A stretch of DNA of 64,000 bases from Pedobacter antarcticus (GCF_900112985.1 NZ_FONS01000012.1:46269-110268), one strand, 5' to 3'. Shown: positions 42,273-51,228, numbered from the stretch's first letter. The notes: generated by a model from the letters alone, not told the origin. Made by a program: numbers and translations.

Positions 42273-43055
42273 ATGGAACAGAAATTTGCAGTATGCCGTG
42301 TTGCTGTGGCACCTTTAAGAGCCGACGCTTCAGATAAATCAGAGATAAAAACACAATTATTATTTGGCGATGAGGTTGAGGTGCTTGAGCAGGCTGAGCC
42401 CTGGTGGAAAATAAGAAATGCCTATGATGAATATGTGGGCTGGATGGATTTCAAACAACTCAAAGTTATCTCAGCATCGGATTATCGTGCTTGCAGTGTT
42501 CACAGATTTCTTGCGCCGGTAGCGGTGGTTAATAGGTTAACTGCTGCTGACGGCTCTGTATTTTATTTACCGGCTTCGGCTCAGCTTCCGGCTTATAAGG
42601 ACGGGAAATGTTATCTGGGAGATGATGTTTATCAAGTGGAATTTGTACCTCATGATGTCGCGCTTTCCGATCCATTGAGAGACCTTGAGCGACTTTCTTT
42701 TTTCTTTCTGAATGCACCGTATCTGTGGGGCGGGAAGACGCTATTTGGTATAGATTGTTCGGGTATCACTCAGGCGGTTTTTAAAATGCTCAATATCAGG
42801 ATAAAAAGAGACGCAATACAGCAGGGGGAGCAGGGAGTCATAGTAGATTTTCTACCGGAAGTGAAAATGGGTGACCTTGCTTTTTTTGATAATGCAGAAG
42901 GCAGGATAATTCATGTGGGAATTATGCTTGATGCCAACAGAATTCTGCATGCTTCGGGAAAAATCAGGATAGACCCGATCGATGATCAGGGGATTTATAA
43001 CCCTGAGCTTGGACGTTATAGTCACAAACTCAGGATCATTAAGCGTTTTTTTTAA
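42273..43055 (+). CDS. SH3-domain NlpC/P60 cysteine peptidase
   Basis: A 260-aa protein without a clear signal peptide. Two bacterial SH3-like regions (residues ~5-65 and ~75-128) precede a C-terminal NlpC/P60 domain with Cys162 (GIDCSGITQ), His214 (IIHVGIML) and His226 (ILHASGK). The layout resembles the gamma-D-glutamyl-L-diamino-acid endopeptidase YkfC, which recycles murein peptides in the cytoplasm. The stop overlaps that of the convergent WD40 gene by 4 nt (43052-43055). Confidence 0.9.
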   Translation: MEQKFAVCRVAVAPLRADASDKSEIKTQLLFGDEVEVLEQAEPWWKIRNAYDEYVGWMDFKQLKVISASDYRACSVHRFLAPVAVVNRLTAADGSVFYLPASAQLPAYKDGKCYLGDDVYQVEFVPHDVALSDPLRDLERLSFFFLNAPYLWGGKTLFGIDCSGITQAVFKMLNIRIKRDAIQQGEQGVIVDFLPEVKMGDLAFFDNAEGRIIHVGIMLDANRILHASGKIRIDPIDDQGIYNPELGRYSHKLRIIKRFF

Positions 43056-43951
43056 GGTATCCATTCCCAAACTATAACCAGCCTATCGTCTCCGGTTGAT
43101 AGCAGGTACCTGCCATCTGTGCTCCAGATCAGCTTGTTAATAGAATGAGTGTGTCCATGCGTTCCTTTTTCGATACTAAGAATTTTGTAAAGTTTAAGGT
43201 CATCACTACCCCACAATTTAATACTCTTATCCTGACTTGCTGTTGCAAAATAGGGGAGTGTAGGATGAAAGGCAATGGCGTAAATGCTATAGAGGTGTGC
43301 TGGAATACTGTGCTTCAGCTCATAATCTGCCCGGGACCAGAAATGTAATTGTGCATCTCTGCCGCCTGAAACAAGGTATTTTCCATCAGGTGAATACTGA
43401 ACTGAGGTGACAGGCCTGTCATGCTTTTGCAGAATATGAAGCAGGCTGTAATCATGCAGGTCATAGATACGGATGGCATGGTCTTTACAGCCAAATGCAA
43501 GGTGTCTGCGGTCTGGACTGACAGCGATGGATCTAACCGTCTGCGCCGACACCTGGATGCTGTAAAGGAGCGTAAAATCGGTCAGGGACCAGACTTTAAC
43601 AGTTCCATCTTCTGAGGCTGTCAGAAATTCATTTTTCTCAGGAACAGGTATAATGTCAAATACTGGTTTTTCATGTGCCTGAATGCTGATTATGATTTCA
43701 TTTTTCTGCAAATCATAAAGCTGGACTTCCCCGCTGCGCTGACCGTAAAGAAGCAAACTTCCATCGGAACTCATGCAGTAAACAGAGCTCTTTACAGGAA
43801 TAAGTACTTTTTCAAAATTAAGCTTCTCCAACGACCATTCTACTATGCCTTTGTCGTTCCCGCCAGTGAGAAATATCTCATTCCTGTTTGAATTAGAAAG
43901 TGCATAGATGGGGTTTTGATGCCCACTAAGAGATCTGAGGTGCTGCAGCAT
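43052..43951 (-). CDS. WD40 repeat protein at the end of the his operon
   Basis: A 299-aa protein made almost entirely of WD40 repeats; about seven blades can be counted. Examples are DGTVKVWSL, DHAIRIYDL, DAQLHFWSR, DKSIKLWGS and the closing DRLVIVWEW, each preceded by a GH/AH element. It should form one beta-propeller that mediates protein contacts. There is no signal peptide. It begins 2 nt after the hisIE stop, so it is transcribed with the histidine genes; no known histidine enzyme has this form. Confidence 0.92.
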   Translation of the reverse strand: MLQHLRSLSGHQNPIYALSNSNRNEIFLTGGNDKGIVEWSLEKLNFEKVLIPVKSSVYCMSSDGSLLLYGQRSGEVQLYDLQKNEIIISIQAHEKPVFDIIPVPEKNEFLTASEDGTVKVWSLTDFTLLYSIQVSAQTVRSIAVSPDRRHLAFGCKDHAIRIYDLHDYSLLHILQKHDRPVTSVQYSPDGKYLVSGGRDAQLHFWSRADYELKHSIPAHLYSIYAIAFHPTLPYFATASQDKSIKLWGSDDLKLYKILSIEKGTHGHTHSINKLIWSTDGRYLLSTGDDRLVIVWEWIP

Positions 43952-43953
43952 AA

Positions 43954-44544
43954 CTATTTTTTATGTCTTCCTTCCAGGTTCAGTCCGATATCTGCAAGTG
44001 TTTTTCCCTTTTCGCGTAACAGTACGAGCAAGTGGAAAACTAAGTCAGAGCTTTCATTGATAAAGTCTGTATCTGTTTCTGCCAATGCGGCAATGACTGT
44101 TTCTACGCCTTCTTCCCCGACTTTCTGTGCAATTTTATTCAGACCTTTCTTCCGGAGTTTATTCACGTAAGATTCCTCTGCTGGATTTGCGTAGCGATCA
44201 GCTATAATTTGTTCCAATTCGAATATAAAATTCTGGTTATAGTTGGTCTGAAAACAGCTTCTGCTTCCTGTGTGACAGGTTGGGCCAACCGGACTCGCTT
44301 TGATCAGGATCGTATCTTTATCGCAGTCAATATGGCTTTCTTTCACATAAAGGAAATTACCGCTTTCTTCTCCTTTGGTCCATAATCTCTGTTTAGAGCG
44401 TGAATAAAAGGTTACTTTTCCCTCCTGCTCTGTTTTAGTCCAGGCTTCCTGGTTCATATAGCCCAGCATGAGTACTTCCAGTGTCTGTACATCCTGTATG
44501 ATTACGGGTACCAGGCCACCGGTCTTTTCAAAATCTATTTGCAT
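43954..44544 (-). CDS. hisIE: bifunctional phosphoribosyl-AMP cyclohydrolase / phosphoribosyl-ATP pyrophosphatase
   Basis: Steps 2 and 3 of histidine synthesis in one 196-aa chain. The N-terminal cyclohydrolase part (residues 1-~105) has LGYMNQEAW, FYSRSKQRLWTKGE and zinc-binding Cys in DCDKD and PTCHTGSRSCF. The C-terminal pyrophosphatase part has KVGEEGVETVIAAL and DLVFHLLVLL. It overlaps hisF by 10 nt and precedes the WD40 gene by 2 nt. Confidence 0.96.
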   Translation of the reverse strand: MQIDFEKTGGLVPVIIQDVQTLEVLMLGYMNQEAWTKTEQEGKVTFYSRSKQRLWTKGEESGNFLYVKESHIDCDKDTILIKASPVGPTCHTGSRSCFQTNYNQNFIFELEQIIADRYANPAEESYVNKLRKKGLNKIAQKVGEEGVETVIAALAETDTDFINESSDLVFHLLVLLREKGKTLADIGLNLEGRHKK

Positions 44545-45296
44545 AACCTTACGGGTATATGGTGTTTGTTTAATTCTGTTTTCAGGTCAGGAATAGTGAT
44601 CTCTCCAAAATGAAAGACTGAAGCTGCGAGTGCTGCGTCAACACCTGTAGTACTGAAAACTTCTGTGAAATGTTCTGTTTTTCCTGCACCACCAGAGGCG
44701 ATAACAGGGATGTTGATGAGTTTACAAACCTGATCCAGCAATTTGCAGTCAAAGCCTTGTTTGGTGCCGTCATGGTCCATGGAAGTAAGAAGGATCTCCC
44801 CGGCACCCAGACTCTCAGCCTGTTTAATCCATTGCAGGGTCTCCAGCTCAGTTAATAGTCTGCCGCCATTCAGGTGAACCATATTTCGTTGCTCCACTAG
44901 TTTGGTATCTACTGCTACAACGACAAACTGTACACCGAATACTTTTGCCAGATCTTCGATCAGTGTAGGATTTTTAACTGCTGCAGAATTGATGCTGATC
45001 TTGTCTGCACCTGCGCTGAGCAGGGCATCGGCATCAGCTATCGAAGTGATTCCTCCACCGATTGTAAAGGGGATATTAAGCTGTCTTGCTACCGATTTGA
45101 CCATTTCAATCATGGTTTTGCGGCGTTCATGTGTCGCTGTAATATCTAAAAACACCAGTTCGTCGGCACCTTGCTGTGCATATTGCCAGGCGAGCTCTAC
45201 CGGATCTCCGGCATCCTTCAAGTCAACAAAGTTTACCCCTTTAACTGTTCTTCCGTCCTTAACGTCCAGGCAGGGAATGATACGTTTGCTCAGCAT
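44535..45296 (-). CDS. hisF: imidazole glycerol phosphate synthase cyclase subunit
   Basis: A 253-aa TIM barrel that joins ammonia from HisH to PRFAR to form imidazole glycerol phosphate and AICAR. Catalytic Asp residues are in IIPCLDVKDGRTVKG and LLTSMDHDGTKQGFD; phosphate loops include TIGGGI and VIASGGAG. It overlaps hisIE by 10 nt and lies 3 nt after hisA. Confidence 0.97.
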   Translation of the reverse strand: MLSKRIIPCLDVKDGRTVKGVNFVDLKDAGDPVELAWQYAQQGADELVFLDITATHERRKTMIEMVKSVARQLNIPFTIGGGITSIADADALLSAGADKISINSAAVKNPTLIEDLAKVFGVQFVVVAVDTKLVEQRNMVHLNGGRLLTELETLQWIKQAESLGAGEILLTSMDHDGTKQGFDCKLLDQVCKLINIPVIASGGAGKTEHFTEVFSTTGVDAALAASVFHFGEITIPDLKTELNKHHIPVRLCK

Positions 45297-45299
45297 GAT

Positions 45300-46049
45300 C
45301 TATAAAGAAGTCATAGCTTTTAAATTCCATTCCTTAATCTCTTCGATGGTAATTCGGTTCTCATAAATAGCTTTACCAACAACTACAGATCTAATGTCTA
45401 ATTTAGCCAGTTCCTCGATATCCTGCATAGAACTTACACCTCCTGAGGCTATCAGTTTGATGAATGGTGAATGTTCCAGTAGTTTCTGATAAAGATCTAA
45501 TGCCGCACCACCTAATTTTCCGTCTTTATTAATATCTGTACACAGGAAACGGAAGAACCCTAACTGAAGGCATTTATCAACGTAATCCATAAGCTTAATA
45601 GGGGAGCTTTCCATCCAGCCGGAGTACTTGATGACTTCATCCAGTACATCTATCGCGATGACGATACGGTTAGCGTAATCATATTTTTTACCTACTTCTT
45701 TGCTAAGTTCTTCCAAAAAGCTGGGGTTGGTAATAGCTTGTGTGCCGACTATGACGCGGTGAATACCAGCATCCAGCAGGTTAGTAACTTGTTCAATTGT
45801 ACGGATACCACCACCATATTGAACACGCATATCTGTTTTTTTGATGATATCAAATAGTGCTGCTTGATTACTGAAATCGCCTTTTGCACCATTAAGATCG
45901 ATGATATGAATAAATTCAGTACCATTAGATCTGTAAGTTTCAATCATTTCAGCGATGGAAACTTCATAAACAGTCTTCTGGTTATAGTCACCCTCTCTTA
46001 GTCTGACTACTTTACCATCTAAAATATCAATAGCGGGAATAATGTACAT
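45300..46049 (-). CDS. hisA: ProFAR isomerase
   Basis: A 249-aa TIM barrel related to HisF that carries out the Amadori rearrangement of ProFAR to PRFAR. Recognisable regions are IIPAIDILDGKVVRLREGDY, VQYGGGIRT and LIASGGVSSMQDIEEL. It lies 1 nt after hisH and 3 nt before hisF, in the usual his operon order. Confidence 0.97.
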   Translation of the reverse strand: MYIIPAIDILDGKVVRLREGDYNQKTVYEVSIAEMIETYRSNGTEFIHIIDLNGAKGDFSNQAALFDIIKKTDMRVQYGGGIRTIEQVTNLLDAGIHRVIVGTQAITNPSFLEELSKEVGKKYDYANRIVIAIDVLDEVIKYSGWMESSPIKLMDYVDKCLQLGFFRFLCTDINKDGKLGGAALDLYQKLLEHSPFIKLIASGGVSSMQDIEELAKLDIRSVVVGKAIYENRITIEEIKEWNLKAMTSL

Positions 46050-46050
46050 T

Positions 46051-46644
46051 TTATGATTTTAAGTTTGAAAAATTCAATAATAAACGTTCGCCGGCCTGTC
46101 CGGATTTTTCGGGGTGAAATTGTACTCCGAAAAAGTTATCTCTTTGTATAGCAGCGGCATATTTTAAACCGTAGTCTGCAGTTGCTATTCCAAAAATAGG
46201 GTTATATTCAATAAAGTAAGAATGAACAAAATAAAACTGCGTCTTGTCTTCAATGCCTGCAAAAAGTGGATTGTCTTTAATTTCTATATTATTCCAACCC
46301 ATATGCGGAATTTTAATGCCCAGTTTTTTATCAAAAAGTAACGTTCTAACAGGGATAATGTTTGTCAGAACAGCATCTCCTTCCTGGGAATGTGCAGTGA
46401 GTAATTGCATGCCGACGCAAATGCCTAGTACGGGTTTGGTAATTAATGGAATAACATCTGCGAGGCCGGACTGCTGCAACTTTTCCATTGCAGCGCCTGC
46501 ATGGCCCACGCCTGGAATAATGATATGAGAATATTGGTCAAAATCCGATTCGGTATTGATCATTCCGTAATTCAGTTTCAGTCTGTCCAGTGCAGAGGTG
46601 AGGGAAAATATATTCCCTGCGCCATAATTTACTATTCCAATCAT
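46051..46644 (-). CDS. hisH: imidazole glycerol phosphate synthase glutaminase subunit
   Basis: A 197-aa class I glutamine amidotransferase. The nucleophile is in PVLGICVGMQLL and the catalytic His-x-Glu in FGVQFHPEKSG. It feeds ammonia to HisF. The N-terminal IVNYGAGNIFSL is a family hallmark. One base separates it from both neighbours, hisB and hisA. Confidence 0.97.
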   Translation of the reverse strand: MIGIVNYGAGNIFSLTSALDRLKLNYGMINTESDFDQYSHIIIPGVGHAGAAMEKLQQSGLADVIPLITKPVLGICVGMQLLTAHSQEGDAVLTNIIPVRTLLFDKKLGIKIPHMGWNNIEIKDNPLFAGIEDKTQFYFVHSYFIEYNPIFGIATADYGLKYAAAIQRDNFFGVQFHPEKSGQAGERLLLNFSNLKS

Positions 46645-46645
46645 T

Positions 46646-47779
46646 TTACAACATGCCTTTTGTACTCGGTAAAACTAATTTCTCTGAATCTCTTTTGACA
46701 GCCATTTTAATAGCCTTGGCAAATGCTTTGAAGATAGCTTCGATCTTGTGATGTTCATTATCGCCTTCGGCTTTGATATTCAAATTGCATTTGGCAGCAT
46801 CGCTAAAAGACTTGAAAAAATGAAAAAACATTTCTGTAGGGACATCGCCTACTTTTTCTCTTTTAAACTCTGCATCCCAGACAATCCAGCTTCTGCCGCC
46901 AAAATCTATAGCGACCTGCGCAAGGCAGTCATCCATAGGCAGGCAGAATCCATATCTTTCCAGTCCAAGTTTATTACCGATGGCACCTGCAAATGCTTCA
47001 CCTAAAGCGATGCCGGTATCCTCAACAGTATGGTGCTCATCAATGTGCAGATCGCCTTTTGCCTGAATATTCAGATCTATACTGCCGTGGCGTGCAATCT
47101 GATCTAGCATGTGGTCAAAGAAATGGAGGCCGGTTTGTACTGACGCTTTACCAGTGCCGTCCAGATCCAGGTTAATATCAATATCTGTTTCGTTCGTTTT
47201 TCTTTTCAGACTAAACTGCCGGCTGCCGGCTCGGAGAAAAGTATAAATATCCTCCCATTTATTGGTTTCCAATCCGATATAAGGCTTCAACTCTTCTGCT
47301 TTTCCAAGCTGTTCGGTTGCGCCAAGCAGGTCATTGTTTCTTAGCCAGATTGCTTTTGCACCAAGATTCTTAGCCAGAACTACATCATTTATCCTGTCGC
47401 CGATTACAAAAGATCCTTCCATATCGTACTTGCTGGTCAGGTAATGCTGAAGCAATCCTGTATTCGGTTTGCGTGTATGGGCATTTTCATGAGCAAAAGT
47501 ACGGTCGATGATAACTTCTGAAAAGTTTACACCTTCACCTGCGAAAGTATCCAGGATCAATTGATGTACCGGCCAGAAATTGGCTTCAGGATGAGAATCG
47601 GTTCCTAATCCATCCTGATTAGTTACCATAACTAATTCAAAATCAAGTTCTGAAGCTATTTTGGAAAGGTAGTAAAGTGCCTTCGGGTAAAACTGCAGTT
47701 TGGCAAAAGAGTCAATCTGCTCATCGGCAGGTTCTGTAATCAATGTGCCGTCACGATCTATAAATAGTACCTTCTTCAT
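46646..47779 (-). CDS. hisB: bifunctional histidinol-phosphatase / imidazoleglycerol-phosphate dehydratase
   Basis: A fused 377-aa enzyme. Residues 1-~165 form a HAD phosphatase (LFIDRDGTLITEP, VMVTNQDGLG, GDRINDV). Residues ~190-377 form the dehydratase with two manganese-binding His clusters (HFFDHMLDQIARHG, DEHHTVEDTGIALG, and EGDNEHHKIEAIFKAFA). The same fusion is found in enterobacteria. Confidence 0.97.
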   Translation of the reverse strand: MKKVLFIDRDGTLITEPADEQIDSFAKLQFYPKALYYLSKIASELDFELVMVTNQDGLGTDSHPEANFWPVHQLILDTFAGEGVNFSEVIIDRTFAHENAHTRKPNTGLLQHYLTSKYDMEGSFVIGDRINDVVLAKNLGAKAIWLRNNDLLGATEQLGKAEELKPYIGLETNKWEDIYTFLRAGSRQFSLKRKTNETDIDINLDLDGTGKASVQTGLHFFDHMLDQIARHGSIDLNIQAKGDLHIDEHHTVEDTGIALGEAFAGAIGNKLGLERYGFCLPMDDCLAQVAIDFGGRSWIVWDAEFKREKVGDVPTEMFFHFFKSFSDAAKCNLNIKAEGDNEHHKIEAIFKAFAKAIKMAVKRDSEKLVLPSTKGML

Positions 47780-47780
47780 T

Positions 47781-48827
47781 TTAAATACTTAACGATTTTA
47801 AAGTGGATAATAATATTTCGTTCTCTTCTGGTGTACCAACGGTAATCCGCAGGCAGCCTTCGCATAGGGTCACTTTTGCACGGTTACGGACAATGATGCC
47901 TTTTTCGACTAGTGCGTCATAGATCTTCTCTGCATGTGTGACTTCAGCCAGAATAAAGTTTGCATCCGAGGGATAAACTTTGATTACTGATGGTATTTGC
48001 AGCAGAGATTTACTTAATGCCTCTCTTTCAGCCACAGTAATTTTAATCCATTCATTTACCTGGCCGATTTCCTGCAAAGCCGCAAGAGCAAGGTCCTGAG
48101 TGGACTGGCTAATATTGTAAGGCGCTTTTACTTTGTTCAGAATATCTATAACAGTGCTGGAAGAAAAAGCCATTCCCAGTCTCAGGCCTGCAAGACCCCA
48201 TGCTTTAGAGAAAGTCTGGAGAATAACCAGGTTAGGGTATTCTGTCAGTTCCTGGATAAAGGTCCGCTGCTTAGCGAAATTAATGTAAGCCTCATCAATG
48301 ATCACCAACCCTTTGAAATTGGCTAAGATCGTCTCTATGTCAGTCCTGATGATGGAATTGCCTGTGGGGTTATTAGGCGAACAGATAAAGATGAGTTTGG
48401 TGTGTTCGTCTATCGCTTCGGCAATTCCCTCCAGATCGAGCTGAAAATTCGGGAGCAGGTTTACTTTACGGGTTTCTACATCATTAATATTTGCAGAAAC
48501 TTCATACATGCCATAAGTAGGTGGGAGCAGGATAACGTTGTCTTTTCCCGGATTGCAAAACGCGCGGTAGAGTAAATCGATAGCTTCATCACTTCCATTA
48601 CCTAAGAAGGTATTTTCAATAGGCACACCTTTAATCCGGCTCAAGGCGTCCTTCAGATCTAGCTGAAGCGGATCGGGATAACGGTTGAAATTTTCAGGCA
48701 ATGGTGAGCCGAAACTATTCTCATTGGCATCCAGAAATACACTGGCCTGACCTTTATATTCATCTCTCGCAGTAGAATAGGGGCGAAGATTTTTAATGTT
48801 TTCTCTTTGTAAATTCTTAATATCCAT
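47781..48827 (-). CDS. hisC: histidinol-phosphate aminotransferase
   Basis: A 348-aa PLP enzyme, fold type I. Motifs are LGNGSDEAIDLLYRAF, the Asn in CSPNNPTGN, the Asp-Tyr-type DEAYINFA and the PLP lysine in TFSKAWGLAGLRLG. It transfers an amino group from glutamate to imidazole acetol phosphate. It overlaps hisD by 11 nt and is 1 nt from hisB. Confidence 0.96.
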   Translation of the reverse strand: MDIKNLQRENIKNLRPYSTARDEYKGQASVFLDANENSFGSPLPENFNRYPDPLQLDLKDALSRIKGVPIENTFLGNGSDEAIDLLYRAFCNPGKDNVILLPPTYGMYEVSANINDVETRKVNLLPNFQLDLEGIAEAIDEHTKLIFICSPNNPTGNSIIRTDIETILANFKGLVIIDEAYINFAKQRTFIQELTEYPNLVILQTFSKAWGLAGLRLGMAFSSSTVIDILNKVKAPYNISQSTQDLALAALQEIGQVNEWIKITVAEREALSKSLLQIPSVIKVYPSDANFILAEVTHAEKIYDALVEKGIIVRNRAKVTLCEGCLRITVGTPEENEILLSTLKSLSI

Positions 48828-50115
48828 CTGTAGATTTTAAACGAATGGTGATTGCATTTTTGTGTGCCTGAAGTCCTTCTGCAGTGGCTAATATTTCTAC
48901 TGCAGGGCCAATTGCTTTCAGTCCTGAAGGGGTAATATGCTGAAAGGTTATCTTTTTCAGAAAAGAATCCGTGGATACGCCTGAATAAGCTTTTGCAAAA
49001 CCACTTGTAGGAAGGGTATGATTTGTTCCTGAAGCATAATCGCCCGCACTTTCTGGAGTTAGATTTCCCAGAAAGACAGAACCTGCATTACTGATTTGAG
49101 GAATAAGTGCTTCAAACTCTTCTGTCGCAAGGATCAGATGCTCCGGCGCATAAGCGTTGCTAAACGCCATGGCCTGCTGCAGATTCTCACAATGAACTGC
49201 GTAGGAGTTTGCAATTGCTGCTGCTGCAACTGTTGCTCTTGGTAAATAACTAATTTGATTATCAATCTCCTGCATCACTTCAGCGATGAGTTCTGTTGAG
49301 GTAGAAACAAGAATGGACTGACTATCAGAACCGTGTTCGGCCTGAGCCAGCAGGTCTGCCGCAACAAAGGCGGGTGAAGCGCTCCGGTCAGCTATGATTA
49401 GTACCTCGGAAGGTCCTGCAGGCATATCAATGGCTGCAATGCCTGATGCCAAAATCTGCTGTTTGGCCTGAGTTACGTAGCGGTTTCCAGGCCCGAATAT
49501 CTTGTAAACCTGAGGTACGCTTGTGGTGCCGTAGGCCATTGCGGCGATGGCTTGTGCACCCCCGGCCAGATAGATTTTTTTGATACCAAGCAACTTGGCA
49601 CAATAAGCCAGGTAGCAATTTGTCTTCCCATCTTTCTGCGGTGGTGAGCAAACGACAATCTCTTCGCATCCAGCAAGCATAGCTGGAATACCAAGCATTA
49701 GAAAAGTGCTGGGCAGTACGGCAGATCCACCTGGAATATAAAGGCCTACCCGGCTTATAGGACGTGACTCCCGCCAGCAGCTGACTCCCGGCATAGTCTC
49801 TATTTTGTCTTCCGTTTTAAGCTGGGCTGCATGAAACATTCTGATATTCGCATAGGCTGTTTCAATAGCTTCCCTTGCATCCTGCGGGATTTCTGATGCA
49901 ATAGTTTCAATCTCCTGCTCATCGAGAAAAAGCCGTTCCAGTTTTACGCCGTCGAACTGACCGGCATAGTCAAGCAGCGCTTGATCGCCGGTAGTTTTTA
50001 CCTGGTTAATGATCTGGCCAACACGTTCCGCGATAGCTGCATCATCCTCCAGTGTTCTCAGGCAGATATCCTCAATTTTCTGTTTAGATAGATTGGTATA
50101 ACTGTAGATTTTCAA
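48817..50115 (-). CDS. hisD: histidinol dehydrogenase
   Basis: A 432-aa zinc- and NAD-dependent enzyme that performs the last two oxidations to histidine. Signatures are GLYIPGGSAVLPS, IFGPGNRYVTQAK, DMPAGPSEVLI and DLLAQAEHGSDSQ, with the catalytic Glu/His near YAPEHLIL. The start is TTG at 50115; no ATG is available in that region and the N-terminus (MKIYSYTNLS) fits. The gap to hisG is 56 nt, the largest in the operon. Confidence 0.95.
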   Translation of the reverse strand: MKIYSYTNLSKQKIEDICLRTLEDDAAIAERVGQIINQVKTTGDQALLDYAGQFDGVKLERLFLDEQEIETIASEIPQDAREAIETAYANIRMFHAAQLKTEDKIETMPGVSCWRESRPISRVGLYIPGGSAVLPSTFLMLGIPAMLAGCEEIVVCSPPQKDGKTNCYLAYCAKLLGIKKIYLAGGAQAIAAMAYGTTSVPQVYKIFGPGNRYVTQAKQQILASGIAAIDMPAGPSEVLIIADRSASPAFVAADLLAQAEHGSDSQSILVSTSTELIAEVMQEIDNQISYLPRATVAAAAIANSYAVHCENLQQAMAFSNAYAPEHLILATEEFEALIPQISNAGSVFLGNLTPESAGDYASGTNHTLPTSGFAKAYSGVSTDSFLKKITFQHITPSGLKAIGPAVEILATAEGLQAHKNAITIRLKSTDGY

Positions 50116-50171
50116 TGTGTTATGTTTTTGATTTAACTTTTAGTTAACGGTTGTGGTCGGTTGTTTTATTG

Positions 50172-51023
50172 TTATGCGATGATTTTTTCGATCGGCATAA
50201 CGACAATTCCCTCTGCCCCCGCTGCTTTCAATAAGTTAATTTTCTCCCAGAAATCCTGTTCTGTTATCACCGAATGTACAGCAACCCAGTCCGGCTCAAA
50301 CAGAGGAACTACAGTTGGACTCTTAACACCTGGCAGCAGGTTAACAACTTTTTCGAGGTTTACTTTTGCGACGTTAAGCACGACATACTTATTTTCTTTT
50401 GCGCGCAGTACGGAACGGATTCGCTGCAGTAATTCAATAACGTCTTCGTTGAGTTCTGTACCTTTACTGCAGATCATTACTGCTTCGGAATTCATCACTT
50501 CGGCGAATGGTTTCAAACCATTACTTTTTAAAGTTCCACCTGTAGAAACGATGTCACAGATTGCATCACTCAGACCAAGTCCCGGACCAATTTCTACAGA
50601 ACCTGAAATCGTTCTGACTACGGCATTCACCTCGTTGTCCTTTAAATACTTTTCGAGAATTACGGGATAGGAAGTTGCAATAGCTTTGCCTTCCAGCTGA
50701 CTAATATCAGTCATTTCACTTTCGTTTGGAATGGCGATTTTCAGGGTGCATTTACCGAACCCTAATTTCTGCAGGTAGGTCACATCTGCATTGACTTCAT
50801 GAATGACATTTTCGCCAACTATACCGAGATCGGCAATGCCGTCCTGCACATATTCGGGGATATCGTCATCACGAAGAAACAAGATTTCCAGAGGGAAATT
50901 GGTTACAGTTGATATAAGGGAGCTTTTGTAGTTCTCAAATGAAAGGCCACAATTTTTAAGAATTTCTACAGATTTTTCGTTTAGTCTACCAGATTTCTGG
51001 ATAGCAATTTTAAGTGTTTTCAA
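50172..51023 (-). CDS. hisG: ATP phosphoribosyltransferase, long form
   Basis: The first, feedback-controlled step of histidine synthesis. The 283-aa size and the C-terminal ~75-residue ACT-like region (to VVMPIEKII) mark the long HisG that binds histidine itself and needs no HisZ. IAIQKSGRLNEKS and DLGIVGENV are family motifs; the PRPP-binding loop is around ETAD-like DAICDIVSTGGTLKSN. The start is TTG at 51023, since no ATG lies in frame nearby. A His-rich leader ORF and a promoter lie upstream. Confidence 0.95.
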   Translation of the reverse strand: MKTLKIAIQKSGRLNEKSVEILKNCGLSFENYKSSLISTVTNFPLEILFLRDDDIPEYVQDGIADLGIVGENVIHEVNADVTYLQKLGFGKCTLKIAIPNESEMTDISQLEGKAIATSYPVILEKYLKDNEVNAVVRTISGSVEIGPGLGLSDAICDIVSTGGTLKSNGLKPFAEVMNSEAVMICSKGTELNEDVIELLQRIRSVLRAKENKYVVLNVAKVNLEKVVNLLPGVKSPTVVPLFEPDWVAVHSVITEQDFWEKINLLKAAGAEGIVVMPIEKIIA

Positions 51024-51086
51024 TGGATTGAAATTATTGAATGAGACAGGAAGTTAAAATTCGGAAACAAGTCTTGAAGTACAAAA

Positions 51087-51132
51087 CATTACATATATAT
51101 CGCCACTACTGGCGATGATGCAAATGTAAATG
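51087..51132 (-). promoter_or_regulatory. candidate his attenuator hairpins
   Basis: On the minus strand a 7-bp hairpin ATCGCCA/TGGCGAT (51099-51116) encloses the leader stop codon in its loop. It is nested inside a possible outer pairing between leader codons 8-10 (CATTTACAT, 51124-51132) and ATGTAATG (51087-51094), followed by TTTTGT. A ribosome stalled at the His codons would block the outer stem. The T-run is short, so the terminator assignment is tentative. Confidence 0.45.
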
Positions 51133-51153
51133 ATTGTTCAAGTGTTTGTTCAT
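51106..51153 (-). CDS. hisL: histidine operon leader peptide
   Basis: A 15-codon ORF, MNKHLNNHLHLHHRQ, in the gap before hisG. Five of its 15 codons are histidine (positions 4, 8, 10, 12, 13), far above the usual ~2 percent. An AAGGA sequence lies 10 nt before its ATG. It sits about 40 nt downstream of a strong promoter and 82 nt before the hisG start. Such peptides sense His-tRNA charging and control transcription attenuation in enterobacteria. The mechanism here is inferred from position and composition. Confidence 0.8.
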   Translation of the reverse strand: MNKHLNNHLHLHHRQ

Positions 51154-51198
51154 AATTTTTTAGTCCTTATCCAATAATGCGTTGCACGCTGGGGAACA

Positions 51199-51228
51199 CA
51201 AATATAACCATCAGGAGCACTTTTCAAA
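51199..51228 (-). promoter_or_regulatory. his operon promoter
   Basis: Minus-strand -33 element TTTG (51225-51228) and -7 element TATATTTG (51199-51206) separated by 18 nt, a near-ideal Bacteroidota sigma-ABfr-type promoter. The predicted start site is near 51194, about 40 nt before the leader peptide ATG. Confidence 0.75.
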
